In this document: positions 1-9,730 of the stretch, piece after piece | How the letters are laid out: each line of letters opens with the position of its first letter | How positions within the stretch are numbered: position 1 is the first letter of the stretch | Assembly: GCF_003201815.1 (NCBI RefSeq) | Contig: NZ_QJKB01000001.1 | Coordinates: 930,001-994,000 of the forward strand | DNA length: 64,000 nt | Source of the DNA: Undibacterium pigrum | GTDB lineage: Bacteria > Pseudomonadota > Gammaproteobacteria > Burkholderiales > Burkholderiaceae_D | Reading direction: 5' to 3' | The notes under the pieces: model-generated | The model's database searches: none | Told to the model about the DNA's origin: nothing | The model's input: only the letters and a program-made list of their open reading frames with translations | Made by a program: the position numbers and the translations under genes

Positions 1-168
1 GAGCTGTCATGACAGGCTGCCGTCAATTCGCAACCCCGCCAGGTATGCGACCTGACAGCAGAAATTGTTAATTAAAAAGTCATATCAATTTCATGCAAGC
101 TTTTGATTTTTCAGAAGAATTTCCTTATCGCCGCGCAAAACCAGCCGCTTTCCGGTACAATTCCGCCA
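1..168. other. Upstream region of ygiQ; small palindromes only
   Basis: No gene is visible here. There is a 12-bp perfect palindrome at 4-15 (CTGTCATGACAG), and GCTGTCA at 3-9 can pair with TGACAGC at 52-58, so a hairpin is possible. An in-frame TTG at 103 would extend ygiQ, but it has no ribosome binding site and the extension does not resemble the family. Confidence 0.3.
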
Positions 169-2508
169 ATGAACGCTCAGCCTAAAAATCTATTCTCTTT
201 TCCTCGCTTCCGCCCTGAAGTCGGTGGAAAAAATACTGCACCCTTCCTCCCCATGTCACGCGCCGAAATGGATGCGCTGGGATGGGACAGTTGCGACGTT
301 ATCCTCGTCACTGGCGATGCCTATATCGACCACCCCAGCTTTGGCATGGCCCTGATAGGTCGCTTGCTGGAACATCATGGCTTTCGTGTTGGCATCATCA
401 GCCAGCCAGACTGGCAGTCTGCCGACGCCTTCCGCGCTTTAGGCAAACCCAATCTGTATTTTGGCGTCACTGCTGGCAATATGGATTCTATGGTGAACCG
501 CTACACCGCTGACCGCAAAATACGCTCTGAAGATGCCTATACGCCAGATGGTGACCGCACCAAGCGCCCTGACCGTGCCTTGGTGGTTTATGCCCAACGC
601 GCCCGCGAAGCTTACCCAGATGCCAATGTCGTCGCCGGCAGCATAGAAGCCAGTTTGCGTCGTATTGCGCATTATGATTATTGGTCTGACAAGGTAAGGC
701 GCTCCGTCCTGCCTGACTCGAAAGCCGACATCCTGTTGTTTGGCAATGCCGAACGCGCCCTCATTGACCTGACGCACCGACTCGCTCAGGGTGAAGCGAT
801 CAAGGACATCCGCGATTTGCGCGGTACTGCCTTCATGACACCAAAAGGCTGGTTGCCAGACGAAGAATGGACAGAAATCAACTCTGTCAAAATTGATACT
901 CCGGGTAAGATAGAAGCGCATACTGACCCGTATGCCATGGTGCCCGAAAAAGAAGCAAAATGCGCCACGGGCGATGCGCCTGCGACTACTGCCGTCTCTG
1001 CGGAAGCCAAGTCTGAAGTCAAAGTCGAAACCAAGGCCGACGTTGTGCAGTTACAAGCCATACGCATCATGAGCCGTGAAGAACGCCAGCTCATGCTACG
1101 AAATAAGCAGCACAAGTCCGTGATACGCCTGCCTTCCTTTGACGAAGTCAAGGAAGATGCTGTCCTGTACGCCCACGCCTCGCGCGTATTCCATCTGGAA
1201 GCCAATCCAGGCAATGCCAAGGCACTGGTGCAAGGCCACGGCGACCGTGATGTCTGGCTGAACCCGCCACCGTTGCCACTGGCTATGGATGAGATGGATG
1301 GCGTGTATGACCGCGCCTATGCACGTGCGCCCCACCCTGCTTATGGCAAGGCACGCATACCAGCCTGGGAAATGATACGTTTCTCGGTGAATATCATGCG
1401 TGGCTGCTTTGGTGGCTGTACTTTCTGCTCCATTACCGAGCATGAAGGCCGCATCATACAGAGTCGCTCCGAACCTTCAATTTTGCGCGAGATAGAAGAA
1501 ATCCGCGACAAGGTCAAAGGCTTTACTGGCACCATCTCTGATCTGGGTGGCCCAACAGCCAACATGTATCGCTTGGCCTGCAAGGACAAGAAGATAGAAG
1601 AATCCTGTCGCCGCCTGTCCTGCGTCTACCCAAGCATCTGCTCAAACCTGGGCACAGACCACAGCAAACTGATTTCGATTTACCGCAAGGCACGTGCCCT
1701 GCCCGGCATCAAGAAGATACTGGTCAGCTCTGGTCTGCGCTATGACCTGGCAGTGCGCTCACCTGAATATGTCAAAGAGCTGGTCACTCATCACGTCGGC
1801 GGCTTATTGAAGATCGCGCCTGAACATACTGAAGCTGATACTTTGTCCAAAATGATGAAGCCCGGCATAGGCAGTTACGATGAGTTCAAGGCCATGTTCC
1901 AGAAGTACTCGAAAGAAGCCGGCAAGGAACAGTACCTGATCCCTTACTTTATCGCCGCCCATCCGGGCTCTACCGATGAAGACATGGTGAATCTGGCTGT
2001 CTGGCTCAAGAAAAATGATTTCAAGCTGGACCAGGTGCAAACCTTCATGCCTACTCCTATGGCGCTGGCAACCACCATGTACCATACGCGCAAGAATCCG
2101 CTGAAGAAAGTGACAGCTGATTCTGAAGTGGTAGAGACTGCACGCTCTGGCAAGATACGCAAACTGCACAAGGCGCTGCTGCGCTATCACGCACCAGAAA
2201 ACTGGGAAATCATTCATGAGGCTCTGGTACGCATGGGCAGACGCGACTTGATAGGTAGCGGGCCCAAACACTTGATCCCACTGCGTCAGCCACATATCCC
2301 GATTACCATCGATGAAAGTGGTGTCGCCAATGGCAAGCGCGTAGCTGCACCAAGGATTGATACCTTTGGCAAAAAATCGTATGCACGTGCTGCTGCAAAT
2401 GCAAAAACAACACCTGGCAAACCTGCAGCTGCCAGTTCTGCACGACCGGCATTGGCCTATAAGTCAGCAAAGCCTAAAGCTGCACCCAGCAAGACAGGCA
2501 GGCGCTAG
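169..2508 (+). CDS. ygiQ: YgiQ family radical SAM protein
   Basis: This is a large cytoplasmic radical-SAM protein of the YgiQ family, whose reaction is not established. The N-terminal part (about residues 30-250, with [20 protein letters not shown]) is the conserved YgiQ N-domain. The [4Fe-4S] ligands lie in a CX3CX2C motif at C413, C417 and C420 ([10 protein letters not shown]). The C-terminus ends in a low-complexity Ala/Lys/Pro tail. I chose the ATG at 169 because the protein then begins [14 protein letters not shown], matching the family N-terminus, and is 779 aa against about 740 in E. coli. An in-frame TTG at 103 would add 22 residues without family support. A rho-independent terminator follows. 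Confidence 0.93.
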   Translation: MNAQPKNLFSFPRFRPEVGGKNTAPFLPMSRAEMDALGWDSCDVILVTGDAYIDHPSFGMALIGRLLEHHGFRVGIISQPDWQSADAFRALGKPNLYFGVTAGNMDSMVNRYTADRKIRSEDAYTPDGDRTKRPDRALVVYAQRAREAYPDANVVAGSIEASLRRIAHYDYWSDKVRRSVLPDSKADILLFGNAERALIDLTHRLAQGEAIKDIRDLRGTAFMTPKGWLPDEEWTEINSVKIDTPGKIEAHTDPYAMVPEKEAKCATGDAPATTAVSAEAKSEVKVETKADVVQLQAIRIMSREERQLMLRNKQHKSVIRLPSFDEVKEDAVLYAHASRVFHLEANPGNAKALVQGHGDRDVWLNPPPLPLAMDEMDGVYDRAYARAPHPAYGKARIPAWEMIRFSVNIMRGCFGGCTFCSITEHEGRIIQSRSEPSILREIEEIRDKVKGFTGTISDLGGPTANMYRLACKDKKIEESCRRLSCVYPSICSNLGTDHSKLISIYRKARALPGIKKILVSSGLRYDLAVRSPEYVKELVTHHVGGLLKIAPEHTEADTLSKMMKPGIGSYDEFKAMFQKYSKEAGKEQYLIPYFIAAHPGSTDEDMVNLAVWLKKNDFKLDQVQTFMPTPMALATTMYHTRKNPLKKVTADSEVVETARSGKIRKLHKALLRYHAPENWEIIHEALVRMGRRDLIGSGPKHLIPLRQPHIPITIDESGVANGKRVAAPRIDTFGKKSYARAAANAKTTPGKPAAASSARPALAYKSAKPKAAPSKTGRR

Positions 2509-2542
2509 CAAATTAACAAGCAACAATGTTCTGCAATAAATG

Positions 2543-2582
2543 AAAGCTGTGTTGGCCCGCACCGGACTACACAGCTTTTTTT
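2543..2582 (+). terminator. Rho-independent terminator after ygiQ
   Basis: A 9-bp perfect stem (AAAGCTGTG at 2543-2551 with CACAGCTTT at 2570-2578) closes an 18-nt loop and runs into seven consecutive T. It sits about 35 nt beyond the ygiQ stop codon. Confidence 0.8.
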
Positions 2583-2673
2583 CAAGCTGGCCCTTTTCAT
2601 GTTCTGCCACTGATGTAGAATCAAATCATCACTTGCCACCAAATCCAGGTCATCAACACCACAGGGAGGAAGT

Positions 2674-2964
2674 ATGAAACACATGAAAACAGTATTAATA
2701 CTTGAGCATACTGAAGAGGTTTTCGACAAGCTCACCTGTGATGTCTGTGGTGCAGAATCCAAATGGGATGAAAACTGGGCGGCCAAAGAGCATGAAAAGT
2801 CCATCACCACCCTGCAGCTGGAAGAGGAAGAATCTTTCCCTCATGGTGGCCAATCTACCCAGACGCAATACCATATATGTCCATCCTGCTTCAAAACTCA
2901 CCTGGCAAAGTGGATGGAAAGCCACAGAGAGTCGAAGCCTACCGTCACCAACTCTGTCTGGTAA
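2674..2964 (+). CDS. Small hypothetical protein with two CxxC motifs
   Basis: I do not recognise this 96-aa protein. It has CxxC pairs at residues 22-25 (CDVC) and 69-72 (CPSC), the spacing of a zinc-ribbon-like metal site, separated by an acidic stretch (LEEEESF). It is probably soluble: there is no signal peptide or membrane segment. A strong ribosome binding site (AGGGAGG, 2662-2668) lies just before the ATG, which supports translation. The gene stands alone between the ygiQ terminator and prfB. A metal-binding or nucleic-acid-binding role is only an inference from the cysteines. Confidence 0.7.
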   Translation: MKHMKTVLILEHTEEVFDKLTCDVCGAESKWDENWAAKEHEKSITTLQLEEEESFPHGGQSTQTQYHICPSCFKTHLAKWMESHRESKPTVTNSVW

Positions 2965-3008
2965 CGATAAGCGTGCTGTACTAACGATCACTTTTGGCAA
3001 GTAATCAA

Positions 3009-3036
3009 TAAACCCTGACAAATCTGTCGGGGCTTA
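3009..3036 (+). terminator. Possible weak terminator hairpin upstream of prfB
   Basis: TAAACCCTGACA (3009-3020) can pair with TGTCGGGGCTTA (3025-3036) across a 4-nt loop, with one mismatch and one G-T wobble. No clear T-run follows, only AT-rich sequence, so termination is uncertain. Confidence 0.35.
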
Positions 3037-3142
3037 GTCGGAATTTAATATCATTTAAACATATCCACGTGAGCAAATTACATCAAGCGTCCTGCAGCAA
3101 GGTATAATGCAAGGTTTGATTGCATTAGAAAAGTATAAAATC

Positions 3143-4247
3143 ATGGAAGCTGAACGCCTCAATAGCCTGTCCGCCCTGCTCGCCGACCTGACAGTCCGCG
3201 AAGCCGAACTCCGGAGGTATCTTTGACTTCGATATCAAGTCAGAGAAACTAGAACAAGTCAACGCCGAACTGGAAGACCCTGCCGTCTGGAATGATCCCA
3301 AACGCGCCCAGGAACTAGGCAAAGAAAAAAAATCCCTGGAAAACGTCGTCAATACGCTCGTCAAAGCGGATAGCGGCCTGCGCGACGCCAATGACCTGTT
3401 CGCCATGGCGCGTGAAGAAAATGATGACGACACACTGGAAGCCATAGAAGTCGACGCGCAAGCTTTGCGCGAACTGGTGGAAGGCATGGAATTCCGCCGC
3501 ATGTTCAACAATCCTATGGACCCGAACAACTGCTTTATCGATATCCAGGCTGGTGCTGGTGGTACTGAAGCACAGGATTGGGCATCCATGCTGTTGCGTC
3601 AATATTTGCGTTATTGCGAACGCAAGGGCTTCAAAGTCGAAATCATGGAACAGTCTGACGGCGATATCGCTGGTATCAAGACAGCCACTTTGAAAGTGGA
3701 AGGTGAATATGCCTATGGCTTCCTGCGTACTGAAACCGGCGTACACCGCCTGGTACGCAAGTCACCATTTGATTCCAACAATGGACGCCATACTTCTTTC
3801 TCCAGCCTGTTTGTCTACCCTGAAGTAGATGACTCGTTTGAGATCGATATCAATCCAGCAGATGTGCGTACAGATACTTACCGCGCCTCTGGTGCCGGTG
3901 GTCAGCATATTAATAAAACCGACTCTGCCGTTCGTTTGACGCACGGCCCTTCCGGCATCGTCGTCCAATGTCAGAATGACCGCAGCCAGCACAGGAACCG
4001 TGCAGAAGCATGGGAAATGTTGAAGGCCAAGCTGTTTGAGCTTGAGTTGCGCAAGCGCATGAGTGAAAAGCAGAATCTGGAAGATTCCAAGACCGATGTC
4101 GGCTGGGGTCATCAAATTCGCTCTTATGTACTGGATCAATCCCGCATTAAGGATTTACGCACGAATTTTGAATCAGGCAACACCAAGGCAATTCTGGATG
4201 GTGACCTGGATGAATTCATCGCGGCATCCTTAAAGCAAGGCGTGTAA
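3143..4247 (+). CDS. prfB: Peptide chain release factor 2 (programmed +1 frameshift)
   Basis: RF2 recognises UAA and UGA stop codons on the ribosome and triggers release of the peptide. The gene is split: ATG at 3143 opens a 27-codon frame ending in TGA at 3224-3226, and the main frame resumes at 3225 after one base is skipped, giving 367 aa. The catalytic GGQ is at residues 252-254 (SGAGGQHIN) and the stop-recognition SPF tripeptide is in RKSPFDSNN. The frameshift makes RF2 autoregulatory: low RF2 slows termination at the internal UGA and favours the shift. lysS follows 90 nt downstream, the common prfB-lysS arrangement. An annotation starting at the internal ATG at 3405 would lose the N-terminal domain. 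Confidence 0.97.
3212..3226 (+). other. prfB programmed +1 ribosomal frameshift site
   Basis: The site has all the canonical parts: an internal Shine-Dalgarno-like CGGAGG (3212-3217), a 3-nt spacer TAT, the slippery CTT codon (3221-3223), the in-frame TGA (3224-3226) and a following C. tRNA-Leu slips from CTT to TTT while the UGA waits for RF2. Confidence 0.95.
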
Positions 4248-4260
4248 TTATTTTGTACAG

Positions 4261-4319
4261 TGCGCAGGCGACTGCCTGCGCAGCCTTAAAGAATCAAAAC
4301 CCGCAGGCCAGATGCCTGC
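4261..4319 (+). promoter_or_regulatory. Tandem GC-rich hairpins between prfB and lysS
   Basis: A perfect 9-bp stem with a 4-nt loop (TGCGCAGGC 4261-4269 with GCCTGCGCA 4274-4282) is followed by a 6-bp stem (GCAGGC 4303-4308 with GCCTGC 4314-4319). The arms share the same GCAGGC/GCCTGC core, so the two stems could also pair with each other in an alternative fold. There is no T-run, so these are not classical terminators. They may influence readthrough or mRNA processing into lysS. Confidence 0.4.
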
Positions 4320-4337
4320 CCTCCCTTAGGGAAAATT

Positions 4338-5873
4338 ATGTCTGATATCAATAACACGACAGCAGGTGAATTGCCTGTTGATGAAAACTCCATCATCGCC
4401 GAACGTCGCGCCAAACTTGATGCTATCCGCTCTAAAGGCGTAGCATTTCCCAATGATTTCCGCCCACAACACAAGGCAGCGGAACTGGCAGAGAAATACA
4501 GCGCAATGAGCCGCGAAGAACTGGAAGCACTGAATATTGAAGTCAGTGTCGCTGGCCGTATGATGCTGAAACGTGAAGCTGGCAAAAAAGCCGCCTTCGC
4601 GACATTGCAAGATGCTTCAGGCATCAAGGCTGATGGCCGCATACAGTTGTATGTCACCACGGACAAAACCGGCGAAGCCGAAATGGAAGCCTTCCGTCAC
4701 TATGACCTGGGTGATATCCTGGGCATAGAAGGCGTACTGTTCAAAACAAAAACTGACGAATTGACAGTCAAGGTCACGACCTTGCGCATGCTGACCAAGT
4801 CCCTGCGCCCATTGCCTGACAAATTTCATGGTCTGGCCAATCAGGAAACCAAATACCGTCAGCGCTATGTCGACCTCATCATGAGCGAAGACACGCGCCG
4901 CACCTTCAAGGCGCGCACGGCAGCCATGAACTCTATTCGCACATTCATGAACAGCAATGATTTCATGGAAGTGGAAACGCCAATGCTGCACGTGATACCT
5001 GGCGGCGCTGCTGCCAAGCCTTTCATCACCCATCACAATGCGCTGGACATGCAGATGTATTTGCGTATCGCACCTGAGCTGTATCTGAAGCGCCTGGTAG
5101 TCGGTGGCTTTGACCGCGTGTTTGAAGTGAACCGCAACTTCCGCAACGAAGGTGTATCACCACGCCACAATCCAGAATTCACGATGATGGAATTCTATGC
5201 GGCCTATGTCGATTACAAATGGCTCATGGACTTTACTGAACAAGTCATCCGCAAAGCCGCTGAAGATGCACACGGCACAGCCGTATTGACCTATCAGGGT
5301 CGCGAACTGGATTTGAGTAAGCCTTTCCAGCGTCTGACTATCGTTGGCGCCATCAACAAATACGCACCAGGCTATACCGATGAGCAATTGCATGATGCAG
5401 AATTCATCAAGAAAGAACTGTTGAAATTTGGCGTCAAACCTTTCGCTACAGCCGGTCTGGGTGCATTACAACTGGCCCTGTTTGAAGAAACTGCCGAAGC
5501 ACAATTGTGGGACCCGACTTATATCATTGACTACCCAGTCGAAGTCTCGCCACTGGCACGTGCCTCTGACACAGTTACTGGCATCACCGAGCGCTTTGAG
5601 TTGTTCATGACAGGTCGTGAAATCGCCAATGGCTTCTCGGAATTGAATGACGCAGAAGACCAGGCAGCGCGCTTCCAGGCTCAGGTTGCGGCAAAAGATG
5701 CGGGCGATGAAGAAGCCATGTACTACGACGCAGATTACATCCGTGCTCTGGAATATGGCCTGCCACCGACTGGCGGTTGCGGCATAGGTATAGACCGTTT
5801 GATGATGTTGATTACTGACTCACCTAATATCCGTGACGTGATCCTGTTCCCGCATTTGCGCCGGGAAGATTAA
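4338..5873 (+). CDS. lysS: Lysine--tRNA ligase (class II)
   Basis: This enzyme charges tRNA-Lys with lysine using ATP in the cytoplasm. The 511-aa length fits bacterial LysS (about 505). An N-terminal OB-fold anticodon-binding domain (about residues 60-170, [20 protein letters not shown]) precedes the class II catalytic core with motif 2 ([18 protein letters not shown]) and motif 3 ([12 protein letters not shown]) near the C-terminus. An AGGGAAA Shine-Dalgarno lies just before the ATG. The gene is co-directional with prfB and ends at a strong terminator. Confidence 0.98.
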   Translation: MSDINNTTAGELPVDENSIIAERRAKLDAIRSKGVAFPNDFRPQHKAAELAEKYSAMSREELEALNIEVSVAGRMMLKREAGKKAAFATLQDASGIKADGRIQLYVTTDKTGEAEMEAFRHYDLGDILGIEGVLFKTKTDELTVKVTTLRMLTKSLRPLPDKFHGLANQETKYRQRYVDLIMSEDTRRTFKARTAAMNSIRTFMNSNDFMEVETPMLHVIPGGAAAKPFITHHNALDMQMYLRIAPELYLKRLVVGGFDRVFEVNRNFRNEGVSPRHNPEFTMMEFYAAYVDYKWLMDFTEQVIRKAAEDAHGTAVLTYQGRELDLSKPFQRLTIVGAINKYAPGYTDEQLHDAEFIKKELLKFGVKPFATAGLGALQLALFEETAEAQLWDPTYIIDYPVEVSPLARASDTVTGITERFELFMTGREIANGFSELNDAEDQAARFQAQVAAKDAGDEEAMYYDADYIRALEYGLPPTGGCGIGIDRLMMLITDSPNIRDVILFPHLRRED

Positions 5874-5901
5874 TAATTGACATAGTCAAGCATAAATAAC
5901 G

Positions 5902-5937
5902 AAGGGACTGTAAAATTTGCAGTCCCTTTTGTTTTTT
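5902..5937 (+). terminator. Rho-independent terminator after lysS
   Basis: A perfect 9-bp stem (AAGGGACTG 5902-5910 with CAGTCCCTT 5920-5928), a 9-nt AT-rich loop and a TTGTTTTTT tail make a strong terminator 28 nt past the lysS stop. Confidence 0.88.
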
Positions 5938-5968
5938 GCCATCTTCTGCTATTAAGTAAATCTCTGCC

Positions 5969-7756
5969 ATGCCACCAGTCCACCCGCTTAAAAAACTCCT
6001 GAATTACGCCAAGGCCTATAAGAAAGATTTTCGCCTGGCGACCATTTATTCGATATTAAACAAATTCTTTGATGTCCTGCCAGAGGTTTTGATTGGTGTC
6101 GCAGTCGATATCGTCATCAATGGCGACAAGAGTTTTTTGGCAAAGCGGGTGCTTGGCGGTTTCGGTATTACCGACACCTGGCATCAACTGATGTTCCTTG
6201 GCGCGGTGAATGCACTGATCTGGGCTGGTGAATCCTGGTTTGAATATCTGCTGTCCATCAAATGGCGCAAGCTGGCGCAAAACCTGCAGCATGATCTGCG
6301 CCTCGATACTTACGACCATGTGCAAAAGCTGGAGATGGCTTATTTTGAAAACCAGCGCACTGGCAATCTGATGTCCATCCTCAATGAAGATATCAACCAG
6401 ATGGAACGTTTCCTCAATGGCGGTGCGAACCAGATCATCCAGGTTATCTGCTCTTCCATCATGGTTAGTGCAGTGTTTTTCACCTTACAACCATCTCTCG
6501 CAGTTATCTCCTTATTGCCAGTACCGTTGATATTGATAGGTGCATTCTGGTTTCAAAAACGCCTGGCACCACGCTATTCTGAAGTACGTGAAGCGGCTGG
6601 CGATGTCAGTGCCCGCCTGAATAATAATTTACTAGGCCTGGCAACCATCAAAGCCTTTGCGACGGAGACTTTTGAAAAAAATCATATCGCCGAGGCAAGC
6701 AATACTTATCGCGAGGCAAACAGCAATGCAATTGCCATCAGTGCTGCTATCACACCTGTCATACGCATGGCGATTCTGGCTGGCTTTACCGCAACCCTGG
6801 TCTACGGTGGTTGGCTGACTTTGCAGGGCGACCTGGCTGTCGGCGCTTATTCTGTATTGGTGTACCTGACGCAGCGCCTGCTGTGGCCCATGACAGGCCT
6901 GGCAGAAGTCGCAGACATGTACCAACGTTCAATGTCCGCCATAGACCGCGCCATGGGCTTGCTGGATACCAAAATCAATATCCCCTACGAAGGCAAACAT
7001 GTTGCACCTTCACAGATCAAGGGTGAGCTGCAGTTTGACAAGGTTGATTTTGCTTACGGCGACCAGAAAACCTTGCAGCAAATCAGCTTGCATATTCCAG
7101 CTGGGAAAACGGTTGCCTTTGTCGGTTCCACAGGTTCAGGCAAATCAACATTGGTTAAATTGCTTTTGCGCTTCTATTCTGCACAAGCTGGGAAAATCAC
7201 TCTGGATGGCACGGAGATCAATGATATCAACCTGCAAGACCTGCGTCGCTGCATAGGTTATGTTGCGCAAGACAGTTTCCTGACCGATGGCACGATAGCA
7301 GACAATATCGCCTATGGCATGCAGGATGCTGATGACGCATCCATCAGGGATGCCGCACAAGCAGCCGAAGCCATGGAATTCATTTCAAAGCTGCCACTGG
7401 GTTTTGCCACACGCATAGGTGAACGCGGACAAAAACTGTCTGGCGGCCAGCGCCAGCGCCTGGCACTGGCAAGGGCAATTTTGAAAAATCCTCCTATACT
7501 GATACTGGACGAAGCCACCAGTGCCGTCGATAATGAAACCGAAGCAGCAATACAGCGCAGCCTGGATGTTGTCAGCCGCAACCGCACCACGATCGTCATC
7601 GCCCATCGCTTATCTACAGTACGCCAGGCAGATTGCATACACTTGCTGGAAGCTGGCAATATCATGGAAAGTGGCACACATGACGAATTGCTGGCATTGG
7701 ATGCTGGTTATGCAGCCCTGTGGCGCTTGCAGACTGGTGAACGCGCTCATGTATAA
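5969..7756 (+). CDS. ABC transporter, fused permease and ATPase (half-transporter)
   Basis: This 595-aa protein is a type IV exporter half-transporter that works as a homodimer in the inner membrane. Residues about 15-320 form the six-helix ABC membrane domain. The C-terminal ATPase has Walker A (GSTGSGKST), a Q-loop (YVAQDSFL), the signature LSGGQRQRLALA, Walker B (ILILDEATS) and the H-loop (IVIAHRLST). It resembles the MsbA/MDR-type exporters, but the substrate cannot be told from sequence. It stands alone after the lysS terminator with no linked binding protein, consistent with export. Confidence 0.92.
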   Translation: MPPVHPLKKLLNYAKAYKKDFRLATIYSILNKFFDVLPEVLIGVAVDIVINGDKSFLAKRVLGGFGITDTWHQLMFLGAVNALIWAGESWFEYLLSIKWRKLAQNLQHDLRLDTYDHVQKLEMAYFENQRTGNLMSILNEDINQMERFLNGGANQIIQVICSSIMVSAVFFTLQPSLAVISLLPVPLILIGAFWFQKRLAPRYSEVREAAGDVSARLNNNLLGLATIKAFATETFEKNHIAEASNTYREANSNAIAISAAITPVIRMAILAGFTATLVYGGWLTLQGDLAVGAYSVLVYLTQRLLWPMTGLAEVADMYQRSMSAIDRAMGLLDTKINIPYEGKHVAPSQIKGELQFDKVDFAYGDQKTLQQISLHIPAGKTVAFVGSTGSGKSTLVKLLLRFYSAQAGKITLDGTEINDINLQDLRRCIGYVAQDSFLTDGTIADNIAYGMQDADDASIRDAAQAAEAMEFISKLPLGFATRIGERGQKLSGGQRQRLALARAILKNPPILILDEATSAVDNETEAAIQRSLDVVSRNRTTIVIAHRLSTVRQADCIHLLEAGNIMESGTHDELLALDAGYAALWRLQTGERAHV

Positions 7757-7865
7757 TTTGAGTGGGCACCAAAATTAGAAAATGTAGATAGTTGCCTATT
7801 TAACTTTGTTTTTCATACTGGATTAAAATTCAGTGCTACTCTTACAATATGGGAGAGTATAAAGC

Positions 7866-8339
7866 ATGAAAAAATCACTGACGACAGGCTTGGCTGCCGC
7901 TTTAGTCACCTTGCTGGGGGTTACATCCTACCAGGCTATCGCCTATGTCACACAGGCGCAGCCCCCAAGTACAAGCGCAGTCAATTTGCCAGTAAAACCT
8001 TTTGAAGTTGATCCCTCCTGGATCAAGGAAGGCAAGCCCAATTTCCGTGCGGCAGAGTTTTTCAAATCACACGATGGCGAAACCAGCTCAGGCATTTTTG
8101 AATGCGATGGACCATCTACTTTTGAATGGCATTACCAGCTTGATGAAAGTATCTACGTGCTTGAGGGTGGCGTAGATATTGAATATGAAGGGAAAAAGTT
8201 TTCCCTGAAGCCGGGTGATACCGTGCTCTTCCGCGCTGGCACGACAGCACTCTGGCACGTACCTAAAGGCATACGCAAGAGCTGGACTCTGCATGATGCT
8301 GGCAAACCCGCACGCGGGCTTGCCAGCTTACTTAAATGA
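7866..8339 (+). CDS. Cupin-domain protein with N-terminal signal/anchor
   Basis: The 157-aa protein has an N-terminal hydrophobic segment (residues about 8-28, GLAAALVTLLGVTSYQAIAY) followed by a single cupin barrel of the EutQ / DUF861 type. The cupin hallmarks are WHYQLDESIYVLEGGVDIEYEG and LKPGDTVLFRAGTTALWHVP. Such domains bind a metal or small ligand. The signal-like start suggests it acts in the periplasm, unlike most of this cupin group. A GGGAGAG ribosome binding site lies about 10 nt before the ATG. It converges on the next gene. The substrate is unknown. Confidence 0.8.
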   Translation: MKKSLTTGLAAALVTLLGVTSYQAIAYVTQAQPPSTSAVNLPVKPFEVDPSWIKEGKPNFRAAEFFKSHDGETSSGIFECDGPSTFEWHYQLDESIYVLEGGVDIEYEGKKFSLKPGDTVLFRAGTTALWHVPKGIRKSWTLHDAGKPARGLASLLK

Positions 8340-8383
8340 GTTCATTTAAACCCAAATAAGCACAGCAATAAGCTGACAACCGA

Positions 8384-9376
8384 TCAGGAAATAGCCTTCG
8401 CCAGTGCCAGCGCACTAAGGAAGGCATTTTCCACCTTGCCTGCACCTTCAAGGCCGGCAGCAAACCAGTCGCCGCAAACACCTATGCCCTGCTTGCCATT
8501 CCACAAAAAATCAGAATCCACTGGCTTTACTGCCTCGGCATAGCGCCAGCGATGTACAACAGCATGGATAGGTTGTATCCATGAACCGGTGGCTTCATGG
8601 AAAGCCTTGGTCAGTTTTTCTTTAACCCTTTCATCATCATCTTCCAGATGCTCGATGCTCCATGCCTGGGTAGCATGACAAACCCAGCGTTCGCCAGCCC
8701 TGTGTAAAGGCTTGGCATCATCATGTGCTATCCAGCCAAGGCGGGAATTATTAATCCATGCACCGTCATAAGGTAGATCCAGTGAAGTCTGAAAGCCCAG
8801 CATCAGCGTCCAGCATGGAGCCAAGTGGGCCTGCTTGGCCTGTTTGGCCAGAGCTGGAGCTACGCTCAGCAGGGGTTCTGCCTGGTCGGCTGGAATAGCC
8901 AGTATCACTGCGTCAAACGGCCCGGCAGTTGCCGCGATTGGTACCGTGGCTGAACGGATGGACAGCAGCCATTGCTTGCCATGCGCTTCCAGGGAACTCA
9001 CATGTTGCTCTGCACGCACGTCCAGGCCGTGCGCCAGTTGCTTGCCCAGCGAACTCATGCCAGGCACAGCAATATAACGCGTACCACTGCGCCCTGCTGG
9101 CTTACTGTTGCCAGCTTCTAGCGTTGCCAGCTTGGCCGTCCAGGGAACGACCCAGCCAAATTTTTTCCAATCTGCAATTTCTTTTTTGAAGCGGTCCGAG
9201 CTAGCGGTGAAGTATTGCGCCCCATGATCAAAACCGCCTAACTCTGTGTGCCTGGTACTCATGCGGCCACTGACGCCCATGCTCTTTTCGTACACAGTGA
9301 CATGATGACCCTGCGCCTGCAGCTGACGCGCAACTGTCAACCCTGCTAATCCGGCACCAACAACAGCGATATGCAT
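8384..9376 (-). CDS. NAD(P)/FAD-dependent oxidoreductase (renalase-like amine oxidase fold)
   Basis: The 330-aa flavoprotein begins with a classic FAD-binding motif (MHIAVVGAGLAGLTVARQL), followed by the E-x(5)-GR pattern (YEKSMGVSGRMSTR). The DHGAQYFT motif and C-terminal GICGDW-type motif (GIGVCGDWFAAGLEGA) match the bacterial renalase-like family. The electron donor and substrate are not known. I chose the ATG at 9376, preceded by AAGGA. The longer frame to 9445 would run through a terminator and lies outside the FAD motif. Confidence 0.87.
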   Translation of the reverse strand: MHIAVVGAGLAGLTVARQLQAQGHHVTVYEKSMGVSGRMSTRHTELGGFDHGAQYFTASSDRFKKEIADWKKFGWVVPWTAKLATLEAGNSKPAGRSGTRYIAVPGMSSLGKQLAHGLDVRAEQHVSSLEAHGKQWLLSIRSATVPIAATAGPFDAVILAIPADQAEPLLSVAPALAKQAKQAHLAPCWTLMLGFQTSLDLPYDGAWINNSRLGWIAHDDAKPLHRAGERWVCHATQAWSIEHLEDDDERVKEKLTKAFHEATGSWIQPIHAVVHRWRYAEAVKPVDSDFLWNGKQGIGVCGDWFAAGLEGAGKVENAFLSALALAKAIS

Positions 9377-9410
9377 ATTATTTTCCTTATATAGCGTCCA
9401 AACAGACAAT

Positions 9411-9442
9411 AAAAAACGCCCGCTATACAAGCTTGCGGGCGT
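9411..9442 (-). terminator. Rho-independent terminator (minus strand)
   Basis: An 8-bp perfect GC-rich stem (ACGCCCGC 9416-9423 with GCGGGCGT 9435-9442) is followed on the minus strand by six T. It lies 9 nt beyond the stop of the 65-aa minus-strand ORF and upstream of the FAD oxidoreductase start, so it ends transcription coming from the CBS / small-ORF side. Confidence 0.85.
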
Positions 9443-9450
9443 CAATTGGT

Positions 9451-9648
9451 TTAGTGCATATTGATATCTACTTTAGGAACAGCGTTCTCACGGCCATGCA
9501 GGCTGGCGCGGCGTGCTGTACAGTCAGGGATGCTGCCTCTGACCAGACGCAACACCCTGCAAACCCGGGAATCAAGTTCGCGCGGCATGACTTTCATACG
9601 ACGGGGGCCGTACAAGCCTGGCTTTGCTGTGCAACTGTCTGGCTTCAT
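9451..9648 (-). CDS. Small basic hypothetical protein (65 aa)
   Basis: I do not recognise this product. It is Arg-rich with three cysteines (near residues 6, 30 and 43) and has no signal peptide or membrane segment. Two features support a real gene: an AGGA Shine-Dalgarno about 8 nt before the ATG, and a strong minus-strand terminator 9 nt past the stop codon. It follows the CBS-domain gene in the same direction after 82 nt. Function is unknown; alternatively the terminator simply serves the CBS gene and this frame is chance. Confidence 0.55.
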   Translation of the reverse strand: MKPDSCTAKPGLYGPRRMKVMPRELDSRVCRVLRLVRGSIPDCTARRASLHGRENAVPKVDINMH

Positions 9649-9730
9649 TCGCTATCCTGAAATAGAGATCAAGGTACTGTAATCAATCCATTGCTTCAAT
9701 GACTTCAGTCACTGGTGATGTCAATGATGA

